Shown: positions 35,975 through 45,879, counted from the first letter of the stretch. The stretch is 64,000 nucleotides of DNA from Artocarpus heterophyllus (GCA_025403435.1 CM046332.1:2963219-3027218), one strand, 5' to 3'. Program-made: numbers and translations. Notes: generated from the letters alone by a model not told the origin.

Positions 35975-36744
35975 TTTCCTTTAGGCTTCTTTTGGTTGGA
36001 GCTCTTTTTGTTGTTGTTGCTTTTGTTCTTCTTAGGTTGCCCTCCATTCTTAGACTTACCACTTCCTTCAGTCCCCTTTCTCTTCTTATTCATTTGGGTA
36101 GAAGAGGAGGGTTGAGCTTCTGCAACATTTGCCTCAGCTTCTTTAGTCTTTTCTTTCGAAATAGACTCAAAGGTTTGTAGCTCATTAAGCAACTCAGTCA
36201 TGTTATATTTCAGCTTGTTCATGAAATAGTTGCTTTTGAACTGAAGGAACGCAGGGGAGAGGGTTTCTAAAATCATCCCCACCTGTGTGGCTTCATCTAT
36301 CATAGCCCTGTTGACCTCGGCCTCATGGAGATAGTTAACCATGTTGAGAACATGTTCTCTGACCGAAATCCCTGCCTTCATTTTTGCATTCATTACTGCC
36401 TTAACGGCTTCGTGGCGTGCCTTTTCAGAAGGTTTACCAAACATGTCTTGTAGAGACTACATTATCTCATAAGCGGTCTCCATGCTTTCGTGCTTCATCC
36501 TAAGCACGTCAGACATCCCAGCCAAAAGAAAACAGCGGGCCTTATTATTCGCCTCGATCCAACGATCATATGCTTCCCGTACATTACGAGGAGCATTTGT
36601 AGCAGGCTCTGGAGGACATTCCTTCGTCAGGACAAACTTGTAACTTTCGCAAATTAGTACAATGTTCATGTTACTCTTCCACTTGACAAAATTATCTCCG
36701 GTTAATTTTTCATTTGAGAGAATTGCGATGATTGGATTAGACAT
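35942..36744 (-). pseudogene. gag: Copia2 gag (one stop, one frameshift)
   Basis: Start chosen at ATG 36744 (MSNPIIAILSNEKLTG); the open frame begins 10 codons upstream without support. Conserved parts: KLTGDNFVKWKSNMNIVL, YDRWIEANNKARCFLLAGM, MFGKPSEKARHEAVKAVMNA, HVLNMVNYLHEAEVN, then a basic, lysine-rich C-terminus and a CFHCSVVGH zinc knuckle. A TAG near 36458 lies in the same frame as the rest and sits where a glutamine is expected (M-stop-SLQDMFG). The knuckle is broken by TAG in place of a tryptophan codon right after its histidine, and by an extra T a few codons later. Otherwise the CX2CX4HX4C residues are all encoded. Confidence 0.9.
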
Positions 36745-36774
36745 TGTTGCTGTAATAAATAAATAAAATAGCAT

Positions 36775-38312
36775 AAATTAAAATGGTTGCATAAACATCA
36801 TAAATATATGTTTTGGAATAGTAAACGTGATGCATGATGCATATGAAAAACACAAAAAATATTTTACTAATTCCACGATTATTCAATCTTAATAAATAAA
36901 GTGCCGCCGTAGGGTAGGTCAAATTATTTATGAATTGAATTGAGACATTCTCAATTAATAAATATATTCAAAATATCTCATATTTTCTATATTTATTAAT
37001 AACCGTTTATTTTGGTCAAGATATAATTAACAATTTAATTATGTATTTATGAGTGTAACCCACTATTTTGGATTTTAACAACTTAACTCAAAATTGCCGC
37101 CATAGGGTAGGTCAATTTTGAAATACATTATAAAATCCTATCTCAAGGAAGCCAACCTTGATATTGATTTAAATGGACACCCTCCGTAGGGAGGACGAAA
37201 TCAAAGCGTCGCGAGGCGCCACCTAAATCTCACAGGTATTGTACTAATAGTGGAGACCGCAGGTTATATTATCCTATTACCTTCTCCCACTCATTATTTT
37301 AGAAGATGTGTTTTATCTTATAAAACATCATATGTTTCATAATTCTAGTAGATAAAAACAATTTTTAATTACTAGATTATATTATGTGTTAATAGAATCT
37401 CATTCTATTTACACTTAAATAAATTACCAGATTTTCTAAAAATCTAAATTTATTATGAATTGTCTAAGTTACCAAATATTAAACAATTTAAAATTAGATA
37501 ACTTAGAATTAATGTGAATTTTACCAAGTCTTAACTGTTAAAACTAAATTCACATTATTTGGTTGATTAATAAATTAAGTTTCTATAAAACCAACCCAAT
37601 TAATTTAATCTCATTAAATTAATGCTAACACATATTAAATCATTTTATAAACTCCTTTATAAAAATAATATGCTAAGCGTATGCATGTCATGTTACAATA
37701 ACTATAAGTGGGCACTTTCCTAGATGACATGTTATCATGCATGAACATGTTATCACAATCATCACATGAAAATTAAAATGAAAATAAACAATGAATTTTT
37801 GACCGGGTCCTTTTCGATAATTAAAATTACAACCCAAAAAATAAAATAAAATAAAATAAAATTACAGGGGTCTTCTTGTAATTTATACATAATTCCCTGC
37901 TCCAATTTTGCAGTCTTCATCAAGTGGTTTATTGTACAACAATTTGCTGGATTACCTTTGAAATCTTATAGGCCCACAGTTCTCAACTGGGCCAAAAAAT
38001 CCAATGGACATCTTTTTCTTCATCGCTCCACGTGTAGCAAGTGAAAGAGAGGAGAGAAGAAAAAATAATAATAATAAATTACAAAAAGCCTATACCCCTT
38101 TATGGGTTTACACAGATTGATCTAATCAAACTGAAAATAAAATTATTAATCCAAAAGGACCATATAATTAACGACCAAAAATCCTTTCATTAAACAACCA
38201 TTCATCACATGAATAAAAATTAACAAAGATGCAAAGTGCCCACAAACATGCATCAAAAACATGATATCATCAAAATAAAATCATCTTTAATTAAAATTAT
38301 ATATGCTATAAC
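36775..38312 (-). other. Copia2 leader, 1.5 kb
   Basis: AT-rich non-coding sequence. It has three spaced copies of a GC-rich unit on the plus strand: CCGCCGTAGGGTAGGTCAA (36903), CCGCCATAGGGTAGGTCAA (37096) and a shorter CCGTAGGGAGGAC (37184). A GC block AGCGTCGCGAGGCGCC lies near 37205. The copies may be structural RNA elements of the leader, such as packaging or translation signals, but this is inference. Confidence 0.6.
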
Positions 38313-38313
38313 C

Positions 38314-38326
38314 CGCTCTGATGCCA
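38314..38326 (-). other. Copia2 primer-binding site
   Basis: Minus-strand TGGCATCAGAGCGG, two bases inside the 5' LTR. One mismatch to the usual TGGTATCAGAGC. Confidence 0.85.
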
Positions 38327-38328
38327 TT

Positions 38329-40301
38329 TGTTGGAATTAAAACATGAAACGCAGCAGAAGGAACGGATCGTTGACAAACAAAAATTTTCTGAAAACTTTG
38401 TTCATCGGGAATAGATATATAATTTTAATTACATAAAGCTTTAGGAATTTTTTTACTAACCTTTTGAAGACTATCAGGGTATCCTAGCTTTCCTCTTTGA
38501 CACCACGATCTTCCAAACCAGGCCTCCACACCAATGGAAAGACGAGTGGGCGTCAAACTGCAAGAATGAATTTTCCTCACACTTTTCTGAATCTGCTATG
38601 TACTCAACACATGAGATAGCAGACTTTTTTCTTTAGAGAAGAACTCTCAGTTTTTCTCTCTAAAAATTATGTGAATCAAAAATTACTGAGATAACTGTTA
38701 TCTCTCCCTTTTTATAACTGAGCTATTAGTAATTTTTCTTTCCCCTTTCTTTTCCTTTCCTTTTTCTTCTTTTCTTTTCCGTTTTACTTGTTACCCGAAT
38801 TTTTTATGCAGTCAACACACACACACATGCATATGTATATTTAAGTTGACGTGAAAAGAAGAAACTTGCCTTTTTTTTTTTTTTTTGACTTTGACCGAAT
38901 CTTGATTCGGTCATATATATATGTGTGTGTGTGTGTGGGGAAAGCGTGAAACTGAGTTCACGTCTTTCCCTTTTTTTTTTTATAATATTATATTAATATA
39001 TATATATTAATATATTATAAAATCTTTTATATATATAAAAAGATTTGGTTCAAAACCATATATATATATATATAACTCAATTCAAAAATAAATCACATTT
39101 ATTTAAGAATAGATTTTAACAATAATCAATTAATTAACTAATGCTCAGTTAAATGTGATAACATTTATCACATTACATTATGTGTCACAGAGAACATTTT
39201 TCTGTGTCACGTTAATAATTCAAGTGTGAAAAATTAATTCAGAATTCAAAAATTCTAAATTAAACATGTATGATTTATTCTAATCAAAATCCAATATAGT
39301 GTTACAGAGGTGGTATTGGGGACCTATGGACCTATAACCCAAGCTCCAATAAATTTGACATTTAATCAAACTCTTTAATTAATATGCCAAATTTATTAGT
39401 TTCAGTGTTACTCCACTAAAAACCTGAAACTAAACTCTTGAGATTATAGTAAAATTACTCAAAGAAAATTAACGAGTAATCCATTGATATAATCAATACA
39501 TATAAGTCAGTCCTCCATAACTAATTCATAATAAGAGCTAGGTTCAATTTCCGTTCACCTCTCTTATTACATCTTTATCCTTGAGTTCCAATAATTCTCT
39601 AATGAACAATTAATTCATAATCTTATTATGAACGAGCGCTCTATTGTTCAAACCTTGAATTATCACTCAAGAGAACTATTTTTCTAACTTCCATAGGGAA
39701 GGAATGGATTCCATATCTGTATAATATTATTCCCAGCCATTTATTACTTTATGTTTCTAAGATGCTAAGTTATAATCTGTGCTTAGACAAATCTTACCAT
39801 GCAAGTCAAAAAACATAATGTAATAAATAGGAGTCTAATAAATACTCAGGATTAAGACTGTCAAATATATGATCATCATAGTGATAAATTTTAATACTCT
39901 ATTTGTAACGGATGATTATTAGAGATTCATAATTTATCTGGTCCAGTCCTATATAATCTCATTATATAAAGTACCTCCAACCCAATGTCTCTACATTAAT
40001 AGTCCGGATAATGACTATTTCATTTTAGATGAGATTGGACCGTACTTGTAATTTTTAATTAAAGATCCCAAACTTTAATTAATTATTACGGACTATTTAG
40101 ATTATTATCTATAAATTTTATCCCAAAGCAAATAACACTTATATGCTAAATTTATAGTCACATAAATAATCATGGAATTTTCTTGATGTTTATAAACGTA
40201 TTCATAATACATATAATCAACCAAAATAATAATAAATGTCATTTTATTTATTTATTAACAATATGTACAATGTCACAGCTTTTAGGGCACCAAACCCAAC
40301 A
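38329..40301 (-). repeat. Copia2 5' LTR (1973 bp)
   Basis: Near-identical partner of 30762-32739. Differences are a few single bases and changes in homopolymer or microsatellite length, for example at 38355 and in the GT run near 38928. Confidence 0.93.
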
Positions 40302-41081
40302 AGCTCTACATTTCTGTATAAACGTCTCAAATATAGTACCGATATAATGTACTACAACATCTTTGTCGGCACTCATTTCTTATCGTTAGATGGCTCCTTC
40401 CTTTTCTTCACCTTGATTCTTTACAAACTAGGCAATTATTCAAGTCCTCATACTCCTTCCTATAAAGGATACAATCATTTTCGTAAGCATGTATTTTCTC
40501 ATACTCTATTCCCAAAGTGCTCAAAGTCTTCTTAGCCTCATGCATACTTGCTGGTAATTTATTACCCTCTAGTATAAGCCTTCCTAAAAGTTTGAAAAGA
40601 TTTGTGAAACTAGAATTTAACCACCCACCTGACGCTTTCAAATTCTATAATCCAACTAAAGTGGACAATTTTGTGAAATTGGTACACCTCTTATACACGG
40701 ATGTCTCAGCATCATTCATCATCGTTTCAGATAATTTCGAACAGCACAAAAAGTATTTTTTTCAAATCATTTACTAAGTCAACCATATTGTCATGATTAA
40801 CCATAATATCCATCACAATAGGTTCGTTTCCTTTGCTTACTAAAGTTGGATCAAACATAATCTCACCATGAAAAGCCATGTTTGGTAACTACTTATAATC
40901 CCATTTTGAAACAAATGTCTTCTAACAATTTGAATGGAATGAAATCTATGGTTTTCACATTGAACATAAGGACACCGAATTTTATCACCTTGGGCATGAG
41001 TTTTGACAAATAAAAATTTTTTTCCATGCCATTCACATATTCTCTAATCAATCGAAAATCCCACATCCATTGTCTATCCAT
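40302..41081 (-). pseudogene. CACTA TNP2 transposase, N-terminal part
   Basis: From ATG 41081 the minus strand reads MDRQWMWDFRLIREYVNGME, the typical TNP2 start (MDRSWM..R.S.EY..GV). Further parts are DPTLVSKGNEPIVMD, KRCTNFTKLSTL, LKASGGWLNSSFTNLFKLLG and LPASMHEAKKTLSTLGIEYEKIHAYENDCILYRKEYEDLNNCLVCKESR, here quoted only to locate the conserved 'NDC.L...E...C..C' zinc-like motif (40408-40480). A stop after residue 62 and a frame change near 40700 inactivate it. The last part, YRN-type sequence, runs into Copia2. Confidence 0.85.
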
Positions 41082-41640
41082 TTCGCAAGTTCAAAATTGA
41101 AATATGTAACATAATTTCAAACAATTTCATAAATTATTAATCTACAATATAAATCATACCATAAATCCACAAATGAATCATACTCATCAATTTCAATATA
41201 GCTAATCATACTCAAATATCTATAAATTATATTTACCCATAATATTCAAATAACAACAATATTCATAAATCTATAATTTTCACAAATTAATCATACTCAT
41301 AAACTAATTATACTAAAAAATCAACAAATTAATCATACCCATCATATTCAAATAACTAATCATATCCATAAATCCATAAACATTGATCAATCAAACTAAT
41401 TGATCCACAAATTAATCATACCCATCATATCTAAATAACTAATTATAATCATAAATTCACAAACCAAAATCCTAATCAACAATATCAAAAACTATAAATA
41501 TCTAATTAAATACTTACAAGGGAGGGGATAAAGAAGGATGGAGGCTGAGAGAGATGATGACTATAGTTTTGGGATGTTCGGGTTGTGTTTTAGAGAGTTG
41601 ACTTTGTGATTTGCTTTTGATTGTTGAGCTGGAGAGAGGT
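41082..41640 (-). other. CACTA 5' leader and intron-like region
   Basis: AT-rich stretch with many repeats of AATCATA-type units (41150-41470), preceded on the minus strand by a CT-rich leader at 41515-41640 that ends in CCCTTGTAAGTA, a good splice donor. A GCATTAAATACC near 41645 could act as TATA. In En/Spm-like elements TNP2 lies in or after a first intron, which fits. Confidence 0.5.
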
Positions 41641-41650
41641 ATTTAATGCA

Positions 41651-41775
41651 CCGTCATGACAGGTTTGATCTTACAAGACGATTTTAAGTAAAAATCGTCA
41701 TGTAAAATTGAACATAATATGATGGTTTTAACTAAAAACCATCAAAAAAGGTTCTGCATCATTAACACGACAGTG
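41651..41775. repeat. CACTA right terminus with subterminal hairpins
   Basis: Two clear hairpins: ACGATTTTAAGTAAAAATCGT (41678-41698, quoted minus its last base it is 20 long) and GATGGTTTTAAC/TAAAAACCATC (41721-41743), plus CCGTCATGACAGG. The terminal sequence on the minus strand is CACTGTCGTG at 41775. The next three bases GCT may be the target duplication. Confidence 0.6.
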
Positions 41776-41778
41776 GCT

Positions 41779-42772
41779 TTAAGCAAAAAATAAAGCTGAA
41801 CTTGGCAAATCTATTTCCCAAAACTGATCTTCAATCACATTATTCTCCCTTTGAAGAAGAATTTTGGGGAAAAATGGTTGACGTTCAAAGAGTGTGATAT
41901 CCATTGAAATAAAGAATTTCTTCATAGTAGGGGAATAACACTTGTACCCTTTTTTAGCAACTGAATATCCTAGGAATAGAGATTTTATGGCCTTGGGCTC
42001 TAGTTTACTTTTATGTTGCAAATGAACACGGACAAAGGCTGAACAACCAAAAATTTTTAAGGGTATTGAGGACACAATTTGGGTATGAGGAAAAATTTTG
42101 GTAAAGGACTCTATTGGCGTTTTGAACCCAAGAATCCTAGAGGGCATTCTATTGATAAGATATGCTGCTGTGAGTAGATTTCCCCTAGAAAGTTTCTTGG
42201 AACATTAGAAGTGAACATAAAGGCTCTAGTAACTTCTAACTGATATTGACTTTTTCTTTCTGCAATCCTATTTTGTTTTGGAGTGACAACACAAGAACTA
42301 TGATGAATAATACCATTTTCTTTTAAATATTTTCCCAAAATTGACTCAAAGTATTCTCTCACATGACTGTATGAAAGACTTGAATTTTTGTTTGAAAATG
42401 TGTTTCAATCATGGAATGAAAATTTTTAAGAATGGTACCTGCCTTGCCCTTCTCTTTCATTAGGAAAATCCAACTGGATCTAGTATGATCATCAACAAAT
42501 GAGATAAACTATCATGTTTTGAAAATATTATCAGTTCTTGAGGGTCCCTATGTGTCACTATGTATTATAGAAAATAAGTGAGATGCCTTATATTATTGTG
42601 TAGGATAAGTATTTTGATAATGTTTGGATAGTTGGCACACTTCACAATGAAAATTAAAACTTTTATTAATGAAAAAAGATGGAAACAACTATTTCAAATA
42701 CTAAAAATTTGGATGGCCTAATCTGTAGTGCCATAACATTATTTGACCAGAAACGGAAACTAACTCCCTAGT
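41779..42772 (-). pseudogene. Copia3 integrase, cut by the CACTA end
   Basis: Minus-strand frames: KENGIIHHSSCVVTPKQNRI and AERKSQYQLEVTRAFMFTSN (core domain with the catalytic glutamate in AERK, near 42250-42320), then MPSRILGFKTPIESF, IFGCSAFVRVH and KSLFLGYSVAKKGYKCYSP (integrase C-terminal region, 41860-42147). The frame stops at the CACTA boundary; RT and RNase H, which should follow, are absent. Upstream integrase sequence (HLGH-type and SFIDD regions, 42400-42770) is present with stops. This is an Ale/Retrofit-like copia sequence by motif style. Lineage is a guess. Confidence 0.8.
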
Positions 42773-43166
42773 TGATATGAACCCACCTAACTCCACCCCA
42801 AAAGCTAGCTTGTGAGGGGAGGATTGTGAACCCATATATAAAACACCCAAGACCACCCTCTCTAACCGATATAGGACACATCATTCCCGACCCCTTTAGA
42901 CTGCACGTCCTCGTGCCAACTCGTGCCAACTCCGTCGTTAACCCACACGAGCGGCAGGGAATCCTCGTGCCAACTCCGTCGTTAACCCACACGAGTGGCA
43001 GGGAACCTTTGTACATGCGCCCACCGACCAGTAGAGGTTTGGCTCTGATACCATATGATATGAACCCACCTAACTCCACCCCAAAAGCTAGCTTGTGAGG
43101 GGAGGATTGTGAACCCATATATAAAACACCCAAGACCACCCTCTCTAACCGATATGGGACACATCA
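42773..43166 (-). mobile_element. TRIM element (394 bp), complete
   Basis: Two 111-bp direct repeats (42773-42883 and 43056-43166; TGATATGAACCC...GACACATCA on the plus strand) flank 172 bp. On the minus strand a primer-binding site TGGTATCAGAGCC lies right after the 5' repeat (43041-43053), and a polypurine tract AAAGGGGTCGGGAA lies before the 3' repeat. Target duplication CTAGT is perfect (42768-42772, 43167-43171). The repeat has a TATA-like TTTTATATATGG. The inner part holds a tandem duplication of about 45 bp (CCTCGTGCCAACTCCGTCG...). No coding capacity: a terminal-repeat retrotransposon in miniature, mobilised by another element's proteins. Open frames in this stretch are chance. Confidence 0.95.
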
Positions 43167-43171
43167 CTAGT

Positions 43172-43560
43172 AGATTGAGAAACTAAGCAGGAATAACAAA
43201 ACAACTTGCAACGTAAGTTCATTGTTCAAGAGAATTGTCCACTTCAAAGAGATAAAGTCCTTCACATTCTTTAACATTGCCAATCATTTTCCCTAAGCCT
43301 AAATCCTAAAATACATAGCAAGATTGGATAAAATTTAGTAATGTAATTTAAATCTTTTGTGAGTTTGCTAATAGATAGCAGATTATAAGAGAGGTTTTGT
43401 ACAAATAGCACTATATCGATAGACCCTTTTCCTACCATTGTGGACACTGATCCATCATCCATCCAAACCTTGTACTCCTCAAGGTAGGTACTGTAGGAGT
43501 GAAATAACGACTTGTCTCCTGTCATGTGATTTAGAGCTCCAGAATCTATGATCCAAGGAG
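43172..43560 (-). pseudogene. Copia3 protease and GAG-pre-integrase
   Basis: On the minus strand [20 protein letters not shown] near 43500-43555 is a classic copia aspartic protease site (DSGA). Then come VWMDDGSVSTMVGKGSIDIVL and NLSYNLLSISKLTKDLN, the pre-integrase strand. The open frame from 43525 starts inside the protease (MTGD) and is not a real start. Confidence 0.82.
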
Positions 43561-44635
43561 ATGATATCTCTATTTTTATACTTAAGCAATCAAAAATTTA
43601 CCCTTTCGTGCAATTGCACCTATTCCCACAATGGCTTGGTTGGTTATACTGGCACTGAACATCTTTTGTAGAAGGTTTAATTACTCTTTATTGAAAACAT
43701 TCCTAGTTGATGTTGATTCGTCACTGGTGGCTACAAATCCTCTACTTTCTTGATCAGGGTTTTGAGGCTAGTCTCAGTTGTCGTTTCACTTAAAATTTAC
43801 TAGCTTCCCATGTATCTTTCAATAGGTTTCTCCAGTATGGCCTAGCCTATGGCAATGATAGCACCATGGTCTAGTTCTTCGGCCTTTATTTTCCAAGTTC
43901 ATGTAAGATTAGGAGTTTGGACCACGAGTTACTCGGGTTGAACCTTCCACTGTTGTTGCAGCAATACCATCCTTAAACATTACCTTTTTCCTGCTTTCCT
44001 CTCTCCAGACCTCAACAAATGCTTCTCAAATTTGTCGCCAAAGTTCTCCCTCTTACTTTGACAAGGCTTTTGTCAAGGCCTACTAAAAATACAAAACTTC
44101 ATTCCCGATCTATTATTTTCTTGCACCGAGTACTGTTATCTGGGCAGCTCCATTATAGTTCTTCGAAAAGATCCAGTTGCTGCTAGTACCGATTTAGCAA
44201 ATTAAAATATTGCGTGACATTGATCTCACCTTGTCATAGGTCTTGCAATTTGTTTTGTAACTTGAACAATTCCACTTTGTTCTCACTATCTGAGTATGTC
44301 TGCTTGGTAGCCTCCCATATTTATTGCGTTGTGCTATAGAAAAGAAAAGTTTGCCTAATCTCGTTCTCAATAGAATTAATTAGCCATGACATGACAAGAT
44401 TGTTTTCTGTCCTCAAAGCTTTGTACTACGAGTCCTCGTTAGCGAGAGCCTTTTCATCCTTTCCGTGACCTAAGATGAAAATCATGACGGATTATGACCA
44501 TTGTAAATAGTTTCTTCGATTGAGTTTGTGTCTACTGATTTGAAGCACTAGATTATCGATTCCTCCATTTGAACTTGGAGCAAAGATCTGATTGGAAGTA
44601 ACTTCAGAATAGCTTGTGTCCTTTGAACCAGCCAT
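43561..44635 (-). pseudogene. gag: Copia3 gag (broken)
   Basis: Start at ATG 44635 (MAGSKDTSYSEV). The minus strand then reads NQIFAPSSNGGIDNLVLQIS and YLQWS, the N-terminal DUF4219-like segment. This is followed by SWLINSIENEIRQTFLFYST (44310-44400), a QLDLFEELYN segment, and a zinc knuckle CYHCHRLGHTGETY in which the last cysteine is tyrosine and a tryptophan codon is a stop (near 43830). Several TAG stops occur where glutamine or tryptophan is usual. Confidence 0.8.
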
Positions 44636-44659
44636 GGAAGTCTTGGTCATGATGTTAGA

Positions 44660-44990
44660 TTGATTTTAGGTTAATTCAGAGGCTTCGCTTAAGCTGCAAT
44701 TTACTAAAATGATCTGAATTCATTGTATTATATCTAACTAAATACATCCCTATATATAGAGCTAAGATAACTCAAAACAAGAAAAAGTAAAACAAAAATA
44801 CAATAAACTAGGCTTGATAATATTTGATATTTAAAATTCCCTAACTACTTATTGGAAAGAATGGAACTCTCTAAAGATCAGGATGTAAGTTATATATGGC
44901 TAACCTACATTTGGATTTCCACAATCTTGATAATAATTTATTTATCTTCAAATAACTATAATTCATTTTCCTATATATCATGTTTATGCT
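44660..44990 (-). other. Probable Copia3 5' LTR, borders unclear
   Basis: Upstream of Copia3 gag, the minus strand has CTATATATAGGG (44751-44762), a good TATA box, and a likely LTR end near 44660 (CAATCTAACA). A standard primer-binding site is not visible between this and gag. The outer LTR end could not be told apart from the plastid-derived DNA that follows. Confidence 0.4.
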
Positions 44991-45112
44991 TACGACCTTC
45001 TACTTAGAGAAAGCTACATGTTATACCCTATCTTACTAAATAGATAATTGTACTATGACCTAAGTAAGCTTAGGTCTTGAAAAAAAATAGATCAATTTAA
45101 CCCAATAATATC

Positions 45113-45226
45113 TAAAAAAATCTTCTTTTTTTTAACATGAAGAGATAAAGAAACCATTGCAATTGCCAGAAATACTAAGCCCACTAAAGGCACAAAAATA
45201 GCAGGTAAGTTCATGATAGTTGTCAT
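45113..45226 (-). pseudogene. psaI: psaI pseudogene (plastid-derived)
   Basis: From ATG 45226 the minus strand reads [20 protein letters not shown] and goes on [15 protein letters not shown]. Photosystem I subunit VIII is a ~36-residue single-span thylakoid protein with this exact '[19 protein letters not shown]' pattern. An insertion of two residues near the start and an extra T in the terminal T-run, which displaces the stop, mark it as a non-functional nuclear copy. No plastid promoter would be used here. Confidence 0.85.
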
Positions 45227-45534
45227 AGAATGACTGCCTCGATTTATTATTTTTACCTGTTATATATAGTTATATTTGTTGTTCTATTAATATTTAGCCT
45301 GTTATAAAGATATATTATACTATTCTAATTACATAGAATAAAATTAAATACAATATTAAAGAATATAGAATATAAGAGTACATTATGTATATACAAAGAT
45401 AACAGTAAGGAATAAATCTAATTGGGAGTGGAAATAATAATCTATATAGAGATACTATAATACTAATATTTTATATAATTTAATATATTAAATAGATAAT
45501 ATAAGTATATGATTAAAATTGACAAGAACGTGTG

Positions 45535-45698
45535 ATTTTCTCGCCCATTATAAATCCCATACTACCCCTATAAACTCAAAATCCATTACTCCAATTGTTA
45601 GAAGAATGTTGTTTAGTTTATCTATACCTGTTTGAACAGCCTCCATTAATCTCGTCTTTCCTCGATAAAAATCAATACGGTCTTTATAGGGTTCCTTC
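45535..45698 (-). pseudogene. accD: accD fragment (plastid-derived)
   Basis: The minus strand reads EPYKDRIDFYRGKTRLMEAV, then QTGIDKLNNILLTIGVMDFE, followed by a decayed GGSMGSVVGEKIT stretch. This is the middle of the plastid acetyl-CoA carboxylase carboxyltransferase beta subunit (YK.RID.YQ..TGL.EAVQTG.G.LNGIPVAIGVMDF). About 55 codons remain of roughly 480-500. Substitutions of conserved glycines and a frame change show decay. Confidence 0.85.
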
Positions 45699-45699
45699 T

Positions 45700-45870
45700 T
45701 AATTAAATAAGCTAAAAGGTCTTGGGTTTAAATGTTGGGGGACGTGAAGAAATCCTTGAGGGTTGCTAGGTACCCATATGAGATAGTATATATGAGTAAT
45801 GAGTATAAGATCCGACTATGCCAAGAGGTCCTACTAGATGGGCCCTATAGAGGGTTGACGTGTTGCATGA
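45700..45870 (+). mobile_element. SINE-like element (plus copy)
   Basis: AAAAGGTCTTGGGTTTAAAT contains a degenerate B box (GGGTTTAAATGTT). The body GTGAAGAAATCCTTGAGGG, GTTGCTAGGTACCC and GTCCTACTAGATGGGCCCTA aligns with the minus-strand copy at 4424-4626. It lies between the plastid-derived DNA and the truncated end of Copia5. The A-rich tail is eroded. Confidence 0.6.
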
Positions 45871-45879
45871 TCAATGCTT

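Larger units (their letters stand above)
30762..40301 (-). mobile_element. Copia2: nearly intact Ty1/copia retrotransposon in TNP2
   Basis: 9540 bp on the minus strand: 5' LTR 38329-40301, primer-binding site, 1.5-kb leader, gag, protease-integrase, RT-RNase H, polypurine tract, 3' LTR 30762-32739. LTRs differ by only scattered bases, so it is the youngest large insertion visible. Flanks are TGCTC (30757-30761) and AGCTC (40302-40306), a 4 of 5 match to a target duplication. Transposase sequence is continuous across the insertion. Only three lesions break the coding region. Confidence 0.94.
27334..41775 (-). mobile_element. CACTA (En/Spm) DNA transposon remnant, interrupted by Copia2
   Basis: TNP2-type transposase sequence is spread over 41081 to 27334 on the minus strand. 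The right end has subterminal hairpins (41678-41698, 41721-41743) and a minus-strand terminus beginning CACTGTCGTG at 41775. It abuts copia integrase sequence there, so it transposed into Copia3. A minus-strand leader rich in CT and a splice-donor-like TTGTAAGTA lie at 41515-41640. The left terminus was not pinned; candidates lie between 26990 and 27230, for example the CCAAGAAAAAAAG block near 27215. CACTG instead of CACTA is unusual but known variants exist. Confidence 0.75.
44990..45700 (-). other. Nuclear plastid DNA insert (accD fragment, spacer, psaI, spacer)
   Basis: On the minus strand the order is an internal accD fragment, an AT-rich spacer, psaI, and further spacer. This matches the accD-psaI-ycf4 order of plastid genomes. 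The 3' half of accD is missing: homology breaks at GEKIT near 45535 and spacer follows at once, so a deletion occurred before or after transfer. Both genes have non-plastid-like substitutions and frame damage. The left border is uncertain. Confidence 0.8.

Noticed and set aside
42902..43012. Repeated units in the TRIM as a CRISPR array
   Set aside because: There are only two tandem copies with no unique spacers, in a plant sequence.
42826..43167. Overlapping frames of 60-120 codons on both strands
   Set aside because: They span the TRIM element and its internal tandem duplication, which has no coding function.
45113..45226. psaI as a functional gene
   Set aside because: It has a displaced stop and extra residues, and sits in nuclear transposon DNA with no sign of a transit-peptide fusion or promoter.
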